A stretch of DNA of 64,000 nt from NCBI GenBank assembly GCA_021372355.1, contig JAJFUQ010000094.1, positions 28,162 through 92,161 of the forward strand, written 5' to 3'. Both the position numbers and the translations under genes were made by a program. This DNA is from Nocardiaceae bacterium (lineage in GTDB: Bacteria > Actinomycetota > Actinomycetes > Mycobacteriales > Mycobacteriaceae). Each line of letters opens with the position of its first letter. The first letter of the stretch is position 1. A model generated the notes under the pieces. That model saw only the letters and a program-made list of their open reading frames with translations, had not been told where the DNA came from and did not search any database. Of the stretch, positions 52,414 to 61,374 are shown in pieces.

Positions 52414-52959
52414 ACGACCTCCGGACGTTCCGCTGCATCTTTCGCGGCGGCCTTCGTACGGAGTACCCCGACCGGCTGTCCTCGGCTCAGTCAGGACGTG
52501 TTCTCGTCCAATCGCTGGGGGTCCGCGTGAGAACTCGGGCTAGACCTTGCGCGGCGCACCGATTGAGTCGAGCACCACTTTGATATCCGCTGCGCTTGTA
52601 GGCTGCGGTCGTCTCTGCGGAGACGTTCTCTTCGAGAACGCCAGCCTGGGCACTGATGAGCTGACCTAGTCATCCGTCGCCCTGCGAAGCCCTCGTAAGC
52701 TCTGCGGCAATCGCCCGAGCCCGATCATTGGGGAGTTGTTCGGGGTGATCAGCGCGAGTTTTGTTTCCCGACCTCGGTGAAGAAGTCCTACGCAAGCTGC
52801 GCCCAAAAGCTCAAGCAATGGCGCTTCACGAGACTCGAAGTACCGCACGAGTCATGGCTGGCAGATAGGTCATAACTGGAGAGACGAACGGTAAGCGCCA
52901 CAGTCGAAGACGTTGCGAACTTCCGTTCGGCACTAGTGCACGTCTCTCCGCTCGGCGGG
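52414..52959. other. gene-poor interval with a duplicated segment
   Basis: No convincing gene in about 545 bp. A stretch at about 52725-52800 resembles one at about 55700-55775 (both contain GATCAGCGCG and GAAGAAGTCCT at matching spacing), suggesting remnants of a once-duplicated sequence. Confidence 0.45.
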
Positions 52960-53532
52960 CTACGAGGTCACAATCTGCCCGGTCCCAGTGATGAACTTAA
53001 TCCATCCGCCTTGGAAGTCCGACTGCCGCCCGTCGGGAACAGCGAACTCGTCGGAGGTGGGAAACCCGAACCGGCTCGCTTCAAAGCCTTCGCGTCCCCA
53101 CGCGTCGAAAATCGCACCGTGGATCGCGTAAGTCCCGGCTGGCGAGCTGTAAATATTGCCAGTCTCGAACCGATTGAACCGCGCAAGGTTGTTGGGCGTT
53201 GCCAGCTCGCCGCTGGTCGGCCACCTCAATGCAGAAGTTGGTCCGCCCATCTCGGCGTACTTGTCCCCGATTTGCCCGTAGACCTCCCACGCGCCGGTCT
53301 GCGGGGTCCAGTACATGCTGCCGTTGCGGAATTCTTGGGCACGACCGCCATCGAGGTCGGATTCCGCACGGGTGCATTCGCCGAGTGGACCTGCACTACC
53401 GCCGATCTCCACATAACGTGCATCAATCGCGCCAACCGTGGTGCATTCCGCTTTCTCCGATCCACACGCGACGCTGGACCCGACCAGCAGTGCCGCAAGG
53501 CTCAGAAGTGCTTTGGCTCGTTTCCCATGCAT
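52960..53532 (-). CDS. LGFP-repeat lipoprotein
   Basis: A 190-residue exported protein. The signal peptide (LLSLAALLVGSSVAC) ends in a lipobox Cys. The mature part has three LGFP-type repeats, each with a Gly-x-x-Gly-x-P-x-x-x-x pattern, for example YVEIGGSAGPLGECTRAE, YAEMGGPTSALRWPTSGE and GREGFEASRFGFPTSDE. Such repeats anchor proteins to arabinogalactan or bind cell-wall partners in Mycobacteriales. The ATG at 53532 was chosen as the start of the signal peptide. Confidence 0.82.
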   Translation of the reverse strand: MHGKRAKALLSLAALLVGSSVACGSEKAECTTVGAIDARYVEIGGSAGPLGECTRAESDLDGGRAQEFRNGSMYWTPQTGAWEVYGQIGDKYAEMGGPTSALRWPTSGELATPNNLARFNRFETGNIYSSPAGTYAIHGAIFDAWGREGFEASRFGFPTSDEFAVPDGRQSDFQGGWIKFITGTGQIVTS

Positions 53533-53840
53533 CGCGCTACCCGCTTCCGGCAGGGGATGGAACTGAGATGTCCCGCTATTTCGGATGCCCACTGTTGGCC
53601 GTCTGAAACCAGACCCCGCCACTGGAGATCGACATCTTGCGAACGCCCTGGGGCGGCAGCCCAACGCCGATTGCTTCGGCCTGAGCAAGCCGCTTAACTC
53701 CGGCGTCGCTCGGGTTGTTCGGCTGCATTAGCGCTGCGGCGTCGGGCGCGCCTTCCGGGTGCGTGACCGTGTGTCGGTCGCGTCCGCAGCAGCGGATACT
53801 GTCTCGGTGTCAGGGCGTGCTGTCGTGTCAGGGAGTCGCT
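53533..53840. other. gene-free interval
   Basis: About 310 bp between two minus-strand lipoprotein genes with no supported reading frame. It should contain the promoter of the LGFP-repeat gene; no promoter pattern stands out. Confidence 0.5.
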
Positions 53841-54365
53841 TCAGGTCGCGTTGACGTCCGATGGGTCAACTCCATTCGTGCATCGAAGAATTGGTATCCA
53901 GCGCACGACCGGGCCAGCATGCTGGAAGTGAAACGTGAGTGGGATTGATCCGCCGGGCTGAACTGTCAAACCTTCGACTGTCGCGGTCACAAACGATCGT
54001 GGATCTTCGTTCGGAAGACCGACGGATACACGACCGTAAGGCAGAATTTGGAGCGGTTCGTCGGGGTGAATCTGGACCCCATGCGCAGCGTCAAGCGTGA
54101 TTGCGTTGAGTTGATCGCCCTCGGAAACCCGGTTGTTGCGAAGGGTGAAGGTCAGATCGGCCTTGTACTCAGGCCGCAATTCGCAGGACCCTGAGCTGAA
54201 TCGAGGAACCATGTAGGCATGGCGGAAGCTGACCCATTGAGCGCTCGAGTGCTCTCCTCCGCTCGCCGTAGTAGGGCTTGAAGCGCAAGCGGTTGCCAGT
54301 ACTAGTACTCCGCAAGCACTGGCGAGCACTCGACCGACGGCCGAGGTGGTTGGTGTGGCATTCAT
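53841..54365 (-). CDS. hypothetical lipoprotein
   Basis: A 174-residue protein. The signal peptide ends in the lipobox LATAC. The mature part (after a Thr/Ser/Gly-rich linker) is beta-rich (ELRPEYKADLTFTLRNNRV, VSVGLPNEDPRSFVTATVEGL) with two further Cys and a Pro/Thr-rich end. No family recognised. The ATG at 54365 was chosen at the start of the signal peptide. Isolated on both sides. Confidence 0.65.
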   Translation of the reverse strand: MNATPTTSAVGRVLASACGVLVLATACASSPTTASGGEHSSAQWVSFRHAYMVPRFSSGSCELRPEYKADLTFTLRNNRVSEGDQLNAITLDAAHGVQIHPDEPLQILPYGRVSVGLPNEDPRSFVTATVEGLTVQPGGSIPLTFHFQHAGPVVRWIPILRCTNGVDPSDVNAT

Positions 54366-54687
54366 ACTTGACCGAGTACCCTTTGCCTCCCGGTTTTTTG
54401 CATTATGCAAAGGTATTTCCCGGAATTGCCAACCATCCATGAGGTGCATTTCGGGCCTCACGATGAGCGCTCTCGGTACCTTGAGCCTTCCTACTCGACG
54501 GGGCGATGAATCGCATCTACCTCGGCACCCCGCGTCTGCCTGTAGGCCACGGGAAGTGATTCTTCGTCTGCTGCGTTCCATTGCCGGTCACGATCGGCGC
54601 TGCTGCGCGACGGTCGCGAATGACGCCGGTTGAATACCGCCAAACCGGGTACGGCGCAAAGAAGGCCCGGACGGATTAGGAGTGTCC
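54366..54687. other. gene-free interval between divergent genes
   Basis: About 320 bp separating the hypothetical lipoprotein gene and the PRC-barrel gene. It presumably holds both promoters; no strong palindrome or consensus was seen. Confidence 0.5.
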
Positions 54688-55095
54688 ATGGCAGACGAAC
54701 GCGTCCCCACGCTGATCGATCTCGATGATGCGAAGCTGATCCTCGAGAATCCCGACGACGACATTCGCGGTCGAAAGGTCATCGACCGCGACGACCAACA
54801 ATTCGGCGAGGTCGACGGACTTCTCATCGATGAGCGCGACGAAAAGGTGCGCTTTCTCCGAGTAAGGTCGGGGGGATTCCTGGGGCTGGGAAAGACCAAA
54901 CGGCTTATTCCGGTTGACGCGATCAGGAGCATCGGAGACGACGCCATTCACATCGATCGCACGAGAGAACACGTCGCCGGGTCTTCCCCGTATGATCCGC
55001 AAGTCGTATCGCCAACGTACTACGAGACGGTCTACGGCGAATATGGGTACCCCCCGTTCTGGACACCGGGTTACATCTACCCGTTCTACCGGTAG
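54688..55095 (+). CDS. PRC-barrel domain protein
   Basis: A 135-residue protein with a PRC-barrel domain (about residues 12-95; DDDIRGRKVIDRDDQQFGEVDGLLID, KTKRLIPVDAIRSI) and a Pro/Tyr-rich tail (PPFWTPGYIYPFYR). PRC-barrel proteins of this size in Actinobacteria are of unknown role. GGAG lies five bases before the ATG. The SodC remnant follows after 6 bp. Confidence 0.82.
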   Translation: MADERVPTLIDLDDAKLILENPDDDIRGRKVIDRDDQQFGEVDGLLIDERDEKVRFLRVRSGGFLGLGKTKRLIPVDAIRSIGDDAIHIDRTREHVAGSSPYDPQVVSPTYYETVYGEYGYPPFWTPGYIYPFYR

Positions 55096-55101
55096 CGCAA
55101 A

Positions 55102-55404
55102 ATGACCGGCAACGAACGACATCATCAATGCGGTACTGCGTACGGCCGCTCACGCCTCGTCGTCGGCATCTCGGTGGCGCTGGTCGCTATTGGATGCTCG
55201 CCCAGTCAGCAAGCGAGCACGGTTGAAGGCACTTTGCCCGACGTATGGACAGTCTCACCATCGCCATTAGCTCATGGTGAAACGCCGGGTGAGCCCGGGC
55301 ACTCGCCGGGCGGCAACTTCATTTCGGCTGGATTGAGCGCACCAGATGGAAGCCCGGTAGGTACCGTGACTTTCGTTGAGGGCGCGAATCACGTCGAAGA
55401 GTAG
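55102..55404 (+). pseudogene. sodC: N-terminal part of a Cu,Zn superoxide dismutase lipoprotein
   Basis: 100 codons with a lipoprotein signal (VVGISVALVAIGC), then SPSQQASTVEGTLPDVWTVSPSP and LSAPDGSPVGTVTFVEGANHVEE, which match the N-terminal region of mycobacterial SodC as remembered (AST-x-x-G-T-x-P-x-x-W and TAPDG-x-x-V-x-T). The reading ends at a TAG before any copper ligand. A copper-site fragment is found just downstream in the opposite orientation (55432-55512), so the gene is broken and partly inverted. Confidence 0.65.
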
Positions 55405-55431
55405 GCCCAATTGATAGGCCCTAGCCCGGGC

Positions 55432-55512
55432 CCCCGCTGATATGAAGTCACCCTGGTTCCCATCGGGCCCATCCGGTGCGGGGTTGCATCTGCCGACTTC
55501 ATGCACCACCAG
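55432..55512 (-). pseudogene. inverted Cu-site fragment of a SodC-like gene
   Basis: About 27 codons on the minus strand read VHEVGRCNPAPDGPDG and QGDFISAG. SodC proteins carry HxHxxGxC followed by a short loop and F-x-SAG (for example the HIHQVGKC to NFLSAGG segment of M. tuberculosis SodC). Orientation is opposite to the N-terminal remnant at 55102-55404. The remaining C-terminal part is missing. Confidence 0.55.
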
Positions 55513-56086
55513 GCGATAGGTGCCGACCGATGAATTCACCTTGGCCGACCTACACAACGACGGCAGGGGCCGACAAATCGCAGTCAGGGGATCGCATCGC
55601 ATGCGCCGTCATAAAGTGATCCGCCGTCGGGCTGACCCGACCCGCTGGACGGGCGGCGAGGCCCGCTTTGCCAGCTCCGCGTGAGCGCGGTAGTGCTCCC
55701 TATCCCGACTTGGGAGAGTTGTGGAGCGATCAGCGCGGGCATTGGTTCGCCCACCGCGGCGAAGAAGTCCTGATGCCGACGTTCTCGAGGAGGAGACGCT
55801 TAGACAGCGCCCACCGGTGCTGCCGGCAATACGGCAAACCTCAGTTCATTGATGATGACGTCCATGCTTGCGAACCGGTTCCCCCTCGACATCTAAACGG
55901 TGATCGCCACCGTGTCGATGGCCACCGCGATGTTTGCCGACTACCTGATGCTGTCTGGGCTAACGGGCTCATGCGGGTGACCTTGTACATGCGCCACACT
56001 GCCGATGGTCCCTACCCGTTCGTCGGGTTCTGAGAGAAGAGTGGGTAGTGAAGCGGGTATGCCCGTCATGCGAGGAGGAGGCAATC
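55513..56086. other. gene-poor interval
   Basis: No reading frame with recognisable features. It contains the second copy of the degenerate segment shared with 52725-52800 (here encoding the short frame GELWSDQRGHWFAHRGEEVL). Likely remnant DNA. Confidence 0.45.
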
Positions 56087-56833
56087 GTGCTCGAGAAACT
56101 GACCGATGTTCCCACGGGGGTGGAAGCGATTCGGGCGGTGGGGACCGTATCGAAACACGACTACCAGACAGTCTTCGAACCTCTCGTCGATCAGGCACGA
56201 CGGGAAGGGCGCCGCCTCCGATTCCTGTACGAAATCGGCACGGAGTTTGAGGGGTTCACCACGGGCGCTGCTTGGGAGGACGCCAGACTTGGTCTGCGAT
56301 CGCTGCGACTGCTCGATGGGTGCGCGCTCGTCAGCGACATCGAGTGGGTTCGCCAGTCGGTCCGGTTGGTCGAGTTCTGGATGCCGTGTCCGGTGCGTGT
56401 GTTCGGCAATGACGAACGCGATGAGGCACTCGCCTGGTTGAATTCGCTGCCCGAAGGCCCTGGCGTCGAGCACCGTCTGATCGCGGAATCCGGCGTGATC
56501 GTTGTTGAAATCCACCGACCCCTACGCGCGCAGGACTTCGAAGCGCTCGCCGAAACCGCGGATACCTGGCTCGAAACACACGAGACACTTCACGGGCTCG
56601 TAATCCACACACGCGAGTTCCCGGGCTGGGAGAACGTGGCCGGCCTACTCCATCACATTCAGTTCGTGCGCGACCATCACCGCAAGATCGGCAAGGTAGC
56701 ACTGGTCGCCGACAGCAAGCTCGCCAGCCTCGCGCCGCACTTAGTCAACCACTTCATCAATGCCGAGGTGAAGAAGTTCGACTACGACGAATTCGATGAT
56801 GCGTTGGCCTGGGCCGCGAACTCGTCCAACTGA
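56087..56833 (+). CDS. tandem SpoIIAA-like (STAS_like) protein
   Basis: A 248-residue protein with two SpoIIAA-like domains (PF11964), about residues 1-118 and 125-245. The first begins MLEKLTDVPTGVEAIRAVGTVSKHDYQTVFEPLV, the second VIVVEIHRPLRAQDFEALAETADTWL with HIQFVRDHHRKIGKVALVAD. Single-domain relatives are common; a tandem is less so. The GTG at 56087 follows a strong GGAGGAGG at good spacing. Overlaps the APC permease gene by about 38 bp, suggesting co-transcription. Confidence 0.8.
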   Translation: MLEKLTDVPTGVEAIRAVGTVSKHDYQTVFEPLVDQARREGRRLRFLYEIGTEFEGFTTGAAWEDARLGLRSLRLLDGCALVSDIEWVRQSVRLVEFWMPCPVRVFGNDERDEALAWLNSLPEGPGVEHRLIAESGVIVVEIHRPLRAQDFEALAETADTWLETHETLHGLVIHTREFPGWENVAGLLHHIQFVRDHHRKIGKVALVADSKLASLAPHLVNHFINAEVKKFDYDEFDDALAWAANSSN

Positions 56834-58169
56834 CACCCCGCGACATTCCGACGCCGGAAACTCCGGCAACTCCGGCAATGCCGGAGCGGGCGGTCGGTTG
56901 GGTGTCGCGGCGTTGGTGTCAATCGGAATCGGTGGGATGGTCGGCGGCGGCATCTTCTCGGTGCTTGGTTTGACCGTGCAGATCGCCGGCGCGGGCGCCT
57001 ATGCCTCGTTTGTCGTCGGGGGCGTCGCCGCGGCACTGACGGGATCGTCATATGCGCGTTTGTCGGTGCTGATCCGCGATCGCGGCGGTACCGCGACCTT
57101 TCTTGACCGGGCTTTCGGTACCGGCTTCGCGGGTCCGTTGAACTTGCTGTTGTGGCTGAGCTATTTCGTCATGCTCGGTCTTTACGCATTGGCCTTCGGC
57201 TCTTACTTGGCTTCGCTCGTCGGGCTTGATCCGACCGGGGTCTGGCGCAAGATCTTTGCCACCTCGGTGGTCCTCGTCTTTGCGGGACTAAACATGGGTG
57301 GCGCGCAGCTGGTGGGACGGGCCGAGTCTGTCCTGGTGTATTTCAAGCTATCGGTGCTGGTTCTGTTCTGCGTTGCGGGACTATGGTTCGTCAACATAGC
57401 CAAGGTATCGCCGTCGGTGTTCCCGCCCATCTACACGATCGTCTACGGCGGAGCGCTGATCTTCCTCGCATACGAGGGCTTCGAACTGATCGCCAACGCC
57501 GCCGAGGACGCCCGAGACCCCGAACGGTCGCTACCGCGTGCCTATTTGATGTCGATCGGTGTGGTCATCTTTCTGTACGTGCTCGTCGCCTTCGTAGCGG
57601 TCGGAAATCTCACGCCTCAAGCCATCGTGGAATCGCGCGATTATGCTCTCGCCGCAGCCGCCCGCCCGTTTCTGGGCTCCACGGGTTTCGTGCTGATCGG
57701 GGTCGCCGCGGTGGTATCGACAGCGAGTGCGATCAATGCAACTCTCTACGGCGCCGCCAAATTCACGTTCCTAATGGCCCGGCACGGTGAGCTACCCAAA
57801 GAGATTTCGCGACCGATCTGGCACCGGCCGATCGGGGGTCTCGTCATGACCGCCGTGGGCACCATCGTGATCGTCAACACGGTGGACATCGAGGGCATCA
57901 GCCTGATGGGGTCCTCAGGATTCTTGATCATTTTCGCCGCGGTGAACGTTGCCGCAATCCGACTCGCAGGCCAAGGCCTTCGAGTATGGCTGCCAGCGCT
58001 GGCCGGAGCAGTGTCCGGTGTTGGATGCCTGGTCGCGTTGCTCGTCTACGCGACGCTGCACATCCCGACCCAGCTCACGGCACTCGCGGCAATGATCGTG
58101 TTCGCTGTTACCGCCGAGGTGGTGCTGCACTCGCGCCGTCGAGTTCGTGGCTTGTCGAATGCCTGGTGA
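56796..58169 (+). CDS. APC-family amino acid permease
   Basis: A 457-residue membrane protein with about twelve segments. The APC hallmark is ALVSIGIGGMVGGGIFSVLGL near the N-terminus, with LIFLAYEGFELIANAAEDARDPERSLPRA in the middle. Substrate unknown. The N-terminus has a Gly/Asn/Ser repeat (GNSGNSGNAG) encoded by 9-bp tandem units. The ATG at 56796 overlaps the SpoIIAA-like gene; a start closer to the first helix cannot be excluded. Confidence 0.85.
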   Translation: MMRWPGPRTRPTDTPRHSDAGNSGNSGNAGAGGRLGVAALVSIGIGGMVGGGIFSVLGLTVQIAGAGAYASFVVGGVAAALTGSSYARLSVLIRDRGGTATFLDRAFGTGFAGPLNLLLWLSYFVMLGLYALAFGSYLASLVGLDPTGVWRKIFATSVVLVFAGLNMGGAQLVGRAESVLVYFKLSVLVLFCVAGLWFVNIAKVSPSVFPPIYTIVYGGALIFLAYEGFELIANAAEDARDPERSLPRAYLMSIGVVIFLYVLVAFVAVGNLTPQAIVESRDYALAAAARPFLGSTGFVLIGVAAVVSTASAINATLYGAAKFTFLMARHGELPKEISRPIWHRPIGGLVMTAVGTIVIVNTVDIEGISLMGSSGFLIIFAAVNVAAIRLAGQGLRVWLPALAGAVSGVGCLVALLVYATLHIPTQLTALAAMIVFAVTAEVVLHSRRRVRGLSNAW

Positions 58170-58201
58170 CAACCGATGCGCCGTTCGAATTGGCGACGTG
58201 T

Positions 58202-58543
58202 TTAGGAGTCGGATAGTTCGTCCACTTGGCCGCGAACGGCAGCGGCAAGCACTTGCGCGCTGTGGAGTGGCGTATTCGATCCACCCAAGTCGCGAATCTG
58301 CGTTCGGCAACTAAAACCGTCTGCCACGACAAGAACACCGGAATGTCGTTGCCGGATCAACGGCAGCAGTTTGTCCTCGGCGCAGGCTACCGAGATGTCA
58401 TAGTGACCGCGCTCGAAGCCGAAGTTACCGGCCAGACTTACGAAAACCTCGCATTCACGATGCCGTACCTGCGCGAATACCTTCTCAACCACGCCGCAAC
58501 GTTGGGAATGGGCAACGCTACGTGACGGGGTGTTCCGAGCCAT
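58202..58543 (-). pseudogene. C-terminal remnant of an FAD-linked oxidase/Fe-S protein
   Basis: About 100 codons read GNFGFERGHYDISVACAEDKLLP and LVVADGFSCRTQIRDLGG. This is the end of GlpC/YdiJ-type FAD-linked oxidases, in which a conserved CCG-x-AG precedes the first segment; here those Cys are replaced (FVSLAGNFGFERGHYD). The 5' two-thirds of the gene is missing. Confidence 0.6.
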
Positions 58544-58607
58544 CCCGCAGTCGTAACGTGCCGTCGAACAGGCTGAATATCACGCCTGGAAGGTCACCTT
58601 TGCTCGG

Positions 58608-59576
58608 TCAATGGCGTTCCTCGGGGGCGTCGAACGTGACGTGAATTCGCTGCTGTGGAGAGGCTTGCTGCGCACGGGTCTGACTGGCAAAGGTGCGTCG
58701 ATCGCCTGCCGCCAGCCGAACGGAGTCGGTAAACGGCGCGAGCAATGCGCGCGGATAGAGCCTGTCCACCCGGACCGCGTTTACCTCGGCACAGATGACA
58801 ACCACACCGGCTGCTAGGAACAGGAAGGCGAGCAAGCCCAGCACGATGGCAAACACTCCGTTCGTCGTCGAGGAGCTTTGCACGACTCGACGCACTATGA
58901 CCGCCCCAAACGTTTGTAGCAATTGCCACGTGACCGCGGCCGCGATGGCGCCGGGCGCGACGTCGCGCGTGGTCAGCCTGCGGGCGGTGGTGAGCCGGAA
59001 CGCGACCACGAAGATCGCACAGTTCAAGACGACTGACCCCCCGATCAGCAGCACGGAGAACCGTCCGGCGATGCCCGCCAGAGCCCCGACGCCGGTGATG
59101 GCGGCTGTGCCGAGAACCGCGATGCCGATCGTGCCGAGTAGGAGTAAACCGTGCAGGCGCGCACGAATGGGATTGGGTCGCTGGTGACGCGGTACGGACC
59201 AGATCGTGTTCATCGCGTTCTGGCAGGCGACGGCCACACCGAGTCCGCCGTAAAGAGCACCGAGCACGCCGACCACCAAGCCCGCTACGCCGCCGCCCAC
59301 CCGCTTGGGATCACCCAGCTCCGGCCCGATGACGGGGAATTGACTCACCGCCGAATCGATGATGTTCTGCTGTAACCCGGGACTGCCTGCCAGCACGAAC
59401 CCCAAAACCGTCGACAGCAGCAACAGCAGTGGGAACACCCCGATGAACCCGTAAAACGCGATGAGGGCGGCCAAATACACGCCCTGGTCGTCGAGGAACT
59501 TGTAAAGGACGCCGATTGGGAAGCCTAGCGTCGGATGACGCTGCTGCAGGGCATCCAACCACCCGGCGATGTTCAT
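58608..59576 (-). CDS. YihY/UPF0761-family membrane protein
   Basis: A 322-residue protein with six hydrophobic segments. Landmarks are YLAALIAFYGFIGVFPLLLLLSTV at the start, ALYGGLGVAVACQNAMNTIW and GAIAAAVTWQLLQTFG. The family was once called ribonuclease BN but is now considered a membrane protein of unknown role. The ATG at 59576 has GGAG six bases upstream. Isolated gene. Confidence 0.85.
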   Translation of the reverse strand: MNIAGWLDALQQRHPTLGFPIGVLYKFLDDQGVYLAALIAFYGFIGVFPLLLLLSTVLGFVLAGSPGLQQNIIDSAVSQFPVIGPELGDPKRVGGGVAGLVVGVLGALYGGLGVAVACQNAMNTIWSVPRHQRPNPIRARLHGLLLLGTIGIAVLGTAAITGVGALAGIAGRFSVLLIGGSVVLNCAIFVVAFRLTTARRLTTRDVAPGAIAAAVTWQLLQTFGAVIVRRVVQSSSTTNGVFAIVLGLLAFLFLAAGVVVICAEVNAVRVDRLYPRALLAPFTDSVRLAAGDRRTFASQTRAQQASPQQRIHVTFDAPEERH

Positions 59577-59817
59577 CGTGCGCTCCATGTCCCATTCGAC
59601 CGGCCGCCCCGATAATCGGGGACGGTTCGGACCACGATCCGCACATCAATCGTGAGCGCTAAATGGAATCCGCGCAGAAGACTGCACGATTGCCGAAGGT
59701 GGTTGTCCGGGCGGCCCATGAATCTCGATCGCTCGTACCGAGGACATGAGTCGGAACCTCGGCTTATAGCCAAATATGTGTCACCACATGAAAGCGCAGG
59801 CGCAAGGAGAGGTAGGA

Positions 59818-60354
59818 CTACTCATTGCGACCCTTGTCCGCCGTCCGATCCTTATTGCTCGCGCTAGCAGCTCCGAAGACAGTCACTACCCAGATAGAAA
59901 TGCCAAACAAGATGCCGACTGTCGCGGCGGGAGTCGAGTCAGGGCCTGAGAGGTACTGGAGCACAAGCGGGGAAACGATCAGCCAAGCGCCGATCAGACA
60001 CCCGGCGCATGTTGCGGTAACGAGCGTGACAGACCGGGCTAATCGCAGCGCACCAAGTACGGCGAGGGCGACTCCGGCGAGAACCTCGTTCATACTCGCA
60101 CTTAGCCATCCTCCGGCATCGTATGCCCACATCAGCGGAGCAAACGCCAGCCAGATCCCTGACAGCAGTGTCGCGGTGCTGACGAAACCTGGTGTTTGAG
60201 GGCCTGCCACACGCTGCTGCCAGACCGCCTCTCGGGGCTTTGAATCGGGTGACCCGAAGACGATTCGCCACGCTAGGCGATCTGCAATATTCGGGCGTTT
60301 CGGGAAACCGGTAAGTGAAACTCGACGAGCTTGGCTTCGGCTGCTTGCAGTCAT
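59818..60354 (-). CDS. SPW-repeat-like membrane protein
   Basis: A 178-residue protein with four hydrophobic segments and repeat units like GIWLAFAPLMWAYDAGG and GAWLIVSPLVLQYLSG, the SPW pattern (W-x-x-x-(S/A)P). Such proteins are common in Actinobacteria and uncharacterised. The ATG at 60354 (MTASSRSQ) was chosen over an upstream start because the tail before it is unlike the family. Confidence 0.72.
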   Translation of the reverse strand: MTASSRSQARRVSLTGFPKRPNIADRLAWRIVFGSPDSKPREAVWQQRVAGPQTPGFVSTATLLSGIWLAFAPLMWAYDAGGWLSASMNEVLAGVALAVLGALRLARSVTLVTATCAGCLIGAWLIVSPLVLQYLSGPDSTPAATVGILFGISIWVVTVFGAASASNKDRTADKGRNE

Positions 60355-60651
60355 TGTTGTTCCTAACTGCGTGGTACTAAGAACAAGTGTGCGCGCTTGA
60401 CATGAAGCCTGGAACTCAAGTCTTTTGCGGTCCTGTGACAACCGCGCCTTCAGGTCGCCGGTAGGCGGAGTAGACCGCCGCCGGCGTCGCGGTTGCCGAA
60501 CTGGTGTGCCGCGTTGACTGTTCGGCGAATCGATTGCCTAACGTGCGAACATGCCTCCGAGCGATTTCGAGTGTCGGAAAGTTTCGCTGAGAACACGAGG
60601 GACGTAAGCGGTAGAGCGAGGGTGCGATGCGCCGATGTAGCGGCACAGCCG
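60355..60651. other. gene-free interval
   Basis: About 300 bp upstream of the SPW-repeat gene and downstream of the ThrE-like fragment. No gene or clear signal seen. Confidence 0.5.
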
Positions 60652-60900
60652 CTAGGGGTCTTGAGCTAGCAGTTGCGCAGATCGCCGTGCCCTAGACCGC
60701 GCTCCGCGAAGAATCGACTGTGCGAGGAAGGCCCCGAGGACGACGCCGGCGGCAAGCGCGATGCTCACTCCCATCGCACTTGCGAGCGTCTCCGCGCCAC
60801 CGCCGGGGACGATGCTGAGCTCGTACATTCCGCGATACGTCGACAGCCCTGGCACCATCGGTGTAACCCCCGCTGGCTTTGTCAACCCGAACCAGGACCA
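60652..60900 (-). pseudogene. 3' fragment of a ThrE-family threonine/serine exporter gene
   Basis: The last 80 or so codons of a ThrE-type protein: VTPMVPGLSTYRGMYEL followed by a helical tail with ALAAGVVLGAFLAQSI. Homologues have the same MVPG-x-x-x-YRG segment near the start of the C-terminal membrane domain. The 5' part is absent because the left end of the IS21-type element (60902) begins just upstream. The rest should lie beyond the right edge of the window if the insertion is simple. Confidence 0.65.
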
Positions 60901-60901
60901 C

Positions 60902-60923
60902 TGTGACAGTTTGAATCGGGACC
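60902..60923 (+). repeat. left inverted repeat of the IS21-type element
   Basis: 22-bp sequence starting TGTGACAG; 18 of 22 bases match the right end. Confidence 0.7.
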
Positions 60924-60952
60924 ACCTGACGATGTCGGGATAGATTCGGTCG

Positions 60953-61345
60953 GTGGTATCTGATGGGTGGTCGTCGAGGCGGACGAGTTCTGAATCGGTA
61001 GAAGTCGCGGAGGCCGTCGCCGCGGAGATGGAGTTACTGGACCCGGTGTGCCGGGCAGATCCTGAGCGTTTTGCTCGCCGAATCGCGCCTGATTTTCACG
61101 AGTTTGGTGCTTCAGGTTGCGAGTTCAACAGCTCGGACGTCATCGAGTCCGTTCTTGGAGATTCGGATGGCGTCTCTCAGATCGAGGTCGAAAATGTTCG
61201 TGGCTGGTTGATCGCGGACGGTGTCGTGTTGGTCAAGTACACCTCGGTGTTTGGAGGCAAGCGCGTGCACCGAACGTCGTTGTGGCGCAACGAGTCAGGC
61301 ACCTGGCAGGTCTTCCATCACCAAGGAACGCCTTCGCTCGATTGA
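60953..61345 (+). CDS. DUF4440/NTF2-like protein, apparent IS passenger
   Basis: A 130-residue protein with a single NTF2-like domain: ELLDPVCRADPERFARRIAPDFHEFGASG, then VLVKYTSVFGGKRVHRTSLWRN and TWQVFHHQGTPSLD. This fits the DUF4440 family, which are putative small-molecule or ketosteroid-isomerase-like folds. GTG start at 60953, with no strong ribosome binding site; ATG at 61028 would remove the first helix. It lies within the IS inverted repeats, convergent with istB, so it may be carried as a passenger. Confidence 0.7.
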   Translation: MVSDGWSSRRTSSESVEVAEAVAAEMELLDPVCRADPERFARRIAPDFHEFGASGCEFNSSDVIESVLGDSDGVSQIEVENVRGWLIADGVVLVKYTSVFGGKRVHRTSLWRNESGTWQVFHHQGTPSLD

Positions 61346-61374
61346 ACTAGCGTGGTGGCCGCACGGTCAACGGG

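Noticed and set aside
52666..52848. 60-residue minus-strand frame
   Set aside because: No signals and no family; overlaps a duplicated degenerate segment.
55668..56033. 121-residue plus-strand frame
   Set aside because: Contains the duplicated degenerate segment; no start signal and no family.
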